Below, piece by piece: positions 6,849 through 9,169 of a DNA stretch of 9,169 bases. This DNA is from Planctomycetota bacterium (GTDB lineage Bacteria > Planctomycetota > Brocadiia > JAJRTI01): contig JAJRTI010000343.1 in NCBI GenBank assembly GCA_024278415.1, positions 1 to 9,169 on the forward strand, written 5' to 3'. The notes beneath the pieces are model-generated. The model saw only the letters and a list, made by a program, of their open reading frames with translations. It was not told the DNA's origin and did not search any database. How positions within the stretch are numbered: position 1 is the first letter of the stretch; each line of letters opens with the position of its first letter. Position numbers and translations under genes: made by a program.

Positions 6849-9169
6849 AGGGGCTCCTTTGCAGATCTCTTAGGCTGTCCCGCAACGTGGCCTTCTTCTC
6901 CCGTTTCTGCCGCGGGATCAAGCGAATCTTCGCCCAAGATGTCGCTGAATAGCTTCTTGAGAAACAAGATGTTGCCCTCGAACACCTCAGACATCTCGAG
7001 GTTCCCGTTTAGCAGAAACCGCGAGTCTCCTATCAGGATCACTCGACCGTCACCCAATGCCCTACTTGCGATGACGTTCTGCCCGTGCGCGGTACAGATC
7101 ACCTCAGCGGGTCCGTCGACGTTGACCCGCCAAGCGCTGGGGAAACGCACATCGCAGTTCGTCTGCTGAGGCTCGACCAAGCCTAGGGGGTAGGTTGTCA
7201 CCCGCATCCCGAAAGGCTGCAACAAGGCGTTTGTAATCCCGCTGTCAGGCCACCCGGAGGCCAGGACCAGGACGCCTCCGTTCTGCACGAAGGCCCACAT
7301 AGCCTGTGATTCGGCCGAACTGAACGGCTTATGGGGCGCGACCAGAATCAGAAGCCGGAGGGATTGCTCTTCGACGCACCCGAAGCCCTCACATACACGG
7401 GCCTCGATACCGCTCCTAGCGAGATTCAGGACCAGGCTATTGACCCCATCACCGGCCCATGAGGCAGGGCAAATCGCCTCGCCGTGTGACGCATCGATGC
7501 AGGCGAATGGGTTCCGCGTGGAGGCGGGGTTGCGGTGCACGATGTCGACGGCTTCGTGAGCAACGAGCGCAGTGACTAGCCCGAGGGCCGCGCCCCAGGC
7601 CAAAACACCAGGGCCGGCGCGGCCAAGCACGGCAGCGGCAAACGCCAGCCCGGCGTACACCACGATGACCACACAGACGCCGACCACTCGCCATCGGGCA
7701 GACAGAAGCGGCCGAGCTGCCAGCCAGGCAAACACATTCTGCACGAATCGGAACGTCACATGCCGGCGACCGTTCAGCATGCAGGCAGTGTCACCGAACA
7801 CTAAGACCTTTCCCCTCCCATAGCGCCGCGCAGCCACCAACGGGATATCTCCTAGCCGTTCGCCCCGGTTGAACGACCGATCCCCAAGTCGTCCGCGGTA
7901 GCCCTCACTCGTGCGATCCCCTCGGTCCGAGAACCCAAACCTTCCAACCATCACGGGCTGCGCGGGGAACCGGACCCGTAACGACGCCCCGGACTGGACG
8001 GCCCTACGAGTCGGCCGGCCGATCACTCCCCTGAAGATCCGATGTGGGGCCAGTCTCGTCCCATGCCACTGCCGTAACGGCTCGGCAGTATCGGGGGTGA
8101 CCGAAATGCCAAAACGCGCGAGCAAAGGGTTGACGACTTCGCGGGTCCCCTTGAAGTCCGTGTGGTCGTGCAACAGCAGGACAGAGCCACCGGCCTCCAC
8201 GAAGCTGGCAAGAACGTCTGGCGACGGGCCGAAGCTGCGCAGATTGAGCATAGCAAGGATGTCTGTCGACTCGCGATCCTTGGCAGTGCAGGATGGCGCA
8301 AACCGAACGTCGTAGCCCAGCCCCTTCAGTAACGCGGGCAATGTCCCAAACAAGCCGGCGCTTCTGGGTCCATACCGTCCGTACACTGGCTTGCCCCAAT
8401 GGCCTCCCGACGGGTCGGCGGCGAGCACCACTCGCGGTGCCCGTTCGTCGGCGCCGGCAGGCCGTTCGAAGGAAAAGACTGCGACAGCAGCCCACACGTA
8501 GACCGCAGTGAGCGCGCCCCACAGCAGCAGGCCACGTCCGACGCGGGGCGCACAATCTGGCGTGGGCAGCTCCTGAGCACACGCGCGGACCGCTATCCAC
8601 GTTGGGACAGACAGGAGTGCGAAAAGAAGCAACTGGAAACTGGCCGGGAACAGGAACTTGCCGATGCCTGCAACAGGGATCCTCGATCTAAACCGAGCAC
8701 TGCGGATCATCTCGCTCAGGTCCGATGTTGCCCAGGCCTCGGAGATCTCCAGCGACAGCCAGCAAAAGACCACAAGCACCGGAGGGATTAGCGCTATGAG
8801 CCACGCCAGATGTCTCGGTCTCCCGGACCGACCACACAGAACGACCCAGAATGCGACCACTGCCGCTAGAATATGGATTCCCAGAGGCGTAGAACCGTAG
8901 GCGATCCTGAACTCGGGCCATGCATCGAGCACCTCCACGGCCATCTTTGAGAATCCCAGAGCGATATGGTCAAGCAACGCCGCCGCCGCCGGCACCCGCG
9001 CGGACACAACCGCGAACACGGTGAAGACCGCCGCGCTCTCGCAAAGCACGCGAAGCTCGCCGCCGCTTGCTGAATCCTGACACCCGGCCATAAGCGCAAA
9101 CGCCACCAAAGGCATGCAGGTGACACAACTTGGCAGGTCGGACACAAAGATGATCGCCGAGAGAACCAA
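6845..9169 (-). CDS. Partial large membrane protein with two GATase/DUF4350-like domains (paralogue of the next gene)
   Basis: The frame is open at the right edge, so the N-terminus lies outside; 775 codons including the stop are visible. The TTG at 9169 could be read as a start but there is no upstream sequence to judge it. Visible residues 1-235 are membrane-rich (segments near 5-28, 41-58, 94-112, 120-140, 172-193, 212-233). Residues 246-485 form a Rossmann-like domain with SFVEAGGSVLLLHDHTDF at 322-339 and YGRGKVLVFGDTACMLNG at 450-467. Helices at 495-515 and 520-537 follow, then a second domain at 552-742 with FVQNGGVLVLASG at 627-639 and GDGRVILIGDSRFLLNG at 706-722, and a charged tail. 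The order is the same as in the gene at 4209-6848, and the two align best around the GG-V-LLL-x-DHT segment. No nucleophilic Cys of a true glutamine amidotransferase is apparent. It is probably the first known member of a two-gene operon; function unknown. Confidence 0.8.
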   Translation of the reverse strand: MVLSAIIFVSDLPSCVTCMPLVAFALMAGCQDSASGGELRVLCESAAVFTVFAVVSARVPAAAALLDHIALGFSKMAVEVLDAWPEFRIAYGSTPLGIHILAAVVAFWVVLCGRSGRPRHLAWLIALIPPVLVVFCWLSLEISEAWATSDLSEMIRSARFRSRIPVAGIGKFLFPASFQLLLFALLSVPTWIAVRACAQELPTPDCAPRVGRGLLLWGALTAVYVWAAVAVFSFERPAGADERAPRVVLAADPSGGHWGKPVYGRYGPRSAGLFGTLPALLKGLGYDVRFAPSCTAKDRESTDILAMLNLRSFGPSPDVLASFVEAGGSVLLLHDHTDFKGTREVVNPLLARFGISVTPDTAEPLRQWHGTRLAPHRIFRGVIGRPTRRAVQSGASLRVRFPAQPVMVGRFGFSDRGDRTSEGYRGRLGDRSFNRGERLGDIPLVAARRYGRGKVLVFGDTACMLNGRRHVTFRFVQNVFAWLAARPLLSARWRVVGVCVVIVVYAGLAFAAAVLGRAGPGVLAWGAALGLVTALVAHEAVDIVHRNPASTRNPFACIDASHGEAICPASWAGDGVNSLVLNLARSGIEARVCEGFGCVEEQSLRLLILVAPHKPFSSAESQAMWAFVQNGGVLVLASGWPDSGITNALLQPFGMRVTTYPLGLVEPQQTNCDVRFPSAWRVNVDGPAEVICTAHGQNVIASRALGDGRVILIGDSRFLLNGNLEMSEVFEGNILFLKKLFSDILGEDSLDPAAETGEEGHVAGQPKRSAKEPL
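6854..6860 (-). promoter_or_regulatory. Ribosome binding site inside the upstream gene
   Basis: AAAGGAG on the minus strand lies 5 bases before the GTG start at 6848, within the last codons of the upstream gene. The stop TGA (6847-6845) overlaps the GTG as GTGA. This supports the GTG start and translational coupling, hence co-expression of the two paralogues. Confidence 0.8.

Overview
The window is GC-rich bacterial DNA. All four convincing genes lie on the minus strand, so transcription runs from right to left. Starts that can be judged have a strong Shine-Dalgarno sequence (AAAGGAG or AAAGGAGG), which indicates a bacterium. The gene types are large multi-membrane proteins with GATase-like/DUF4350-like soluble domains, an anchored HEAT-repeat protein and an erythromycin-esterase-fold enzyme. 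They recall genomes of Planctomycetota or other poorly cultivated phyla. That placement is an impression from gene style, not a proof. I see no tRNA, rRNA, CRISPR array, transposase or phage gene.

Right part (4209-9169): two large membrane proteins lie in tandem, and the upstream one is cut by the right edge of the window. They share one architecture: an N-terminal multi-helix membrane domain, a first Rossmann-like soluble domain, a pair of membrane helices, and a second soluble domain. The two open reading frames overlap by 4 bases (GTGA) and are probably translationally coupled. They look like an ancient tandem duplication whose products may work together at the membrane. The membrane domain of the downstream protein resembles the exosortase/archaeosortase layout but lacks the catalytic cysteine.

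Middle (3789-4208): a 420-base gap with no convincing gene. Its left part holds three copies of CTCAGCC and a palindrome just upstream of the next gene, which could be an operator. No clear intrinsic terminator is visible.

Left part (304-3788): a membrane-anchored, probably exported HEAT-like repeat protein is followed, after 137 bases, by an erythromycin-esterase-family protein with an extra N-terminal beta-sandwich-like domain. The HEAT-like protein consists of three long modules of about 150 residues. Each module carries a PEPGY motif and, about 49 residues later, a Q-[C/H]-C motif. Bases 1-303 appear to be non-coding.

The most unusual items are the tandem membrane/GATase-like pair with its possibly inactive exosortase-like domain and shared D-H-T motif, and the triple PEPGY/QxC module protein. 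No sequence evidence ties all four genes into one pathway beyond shared direction and proximity.
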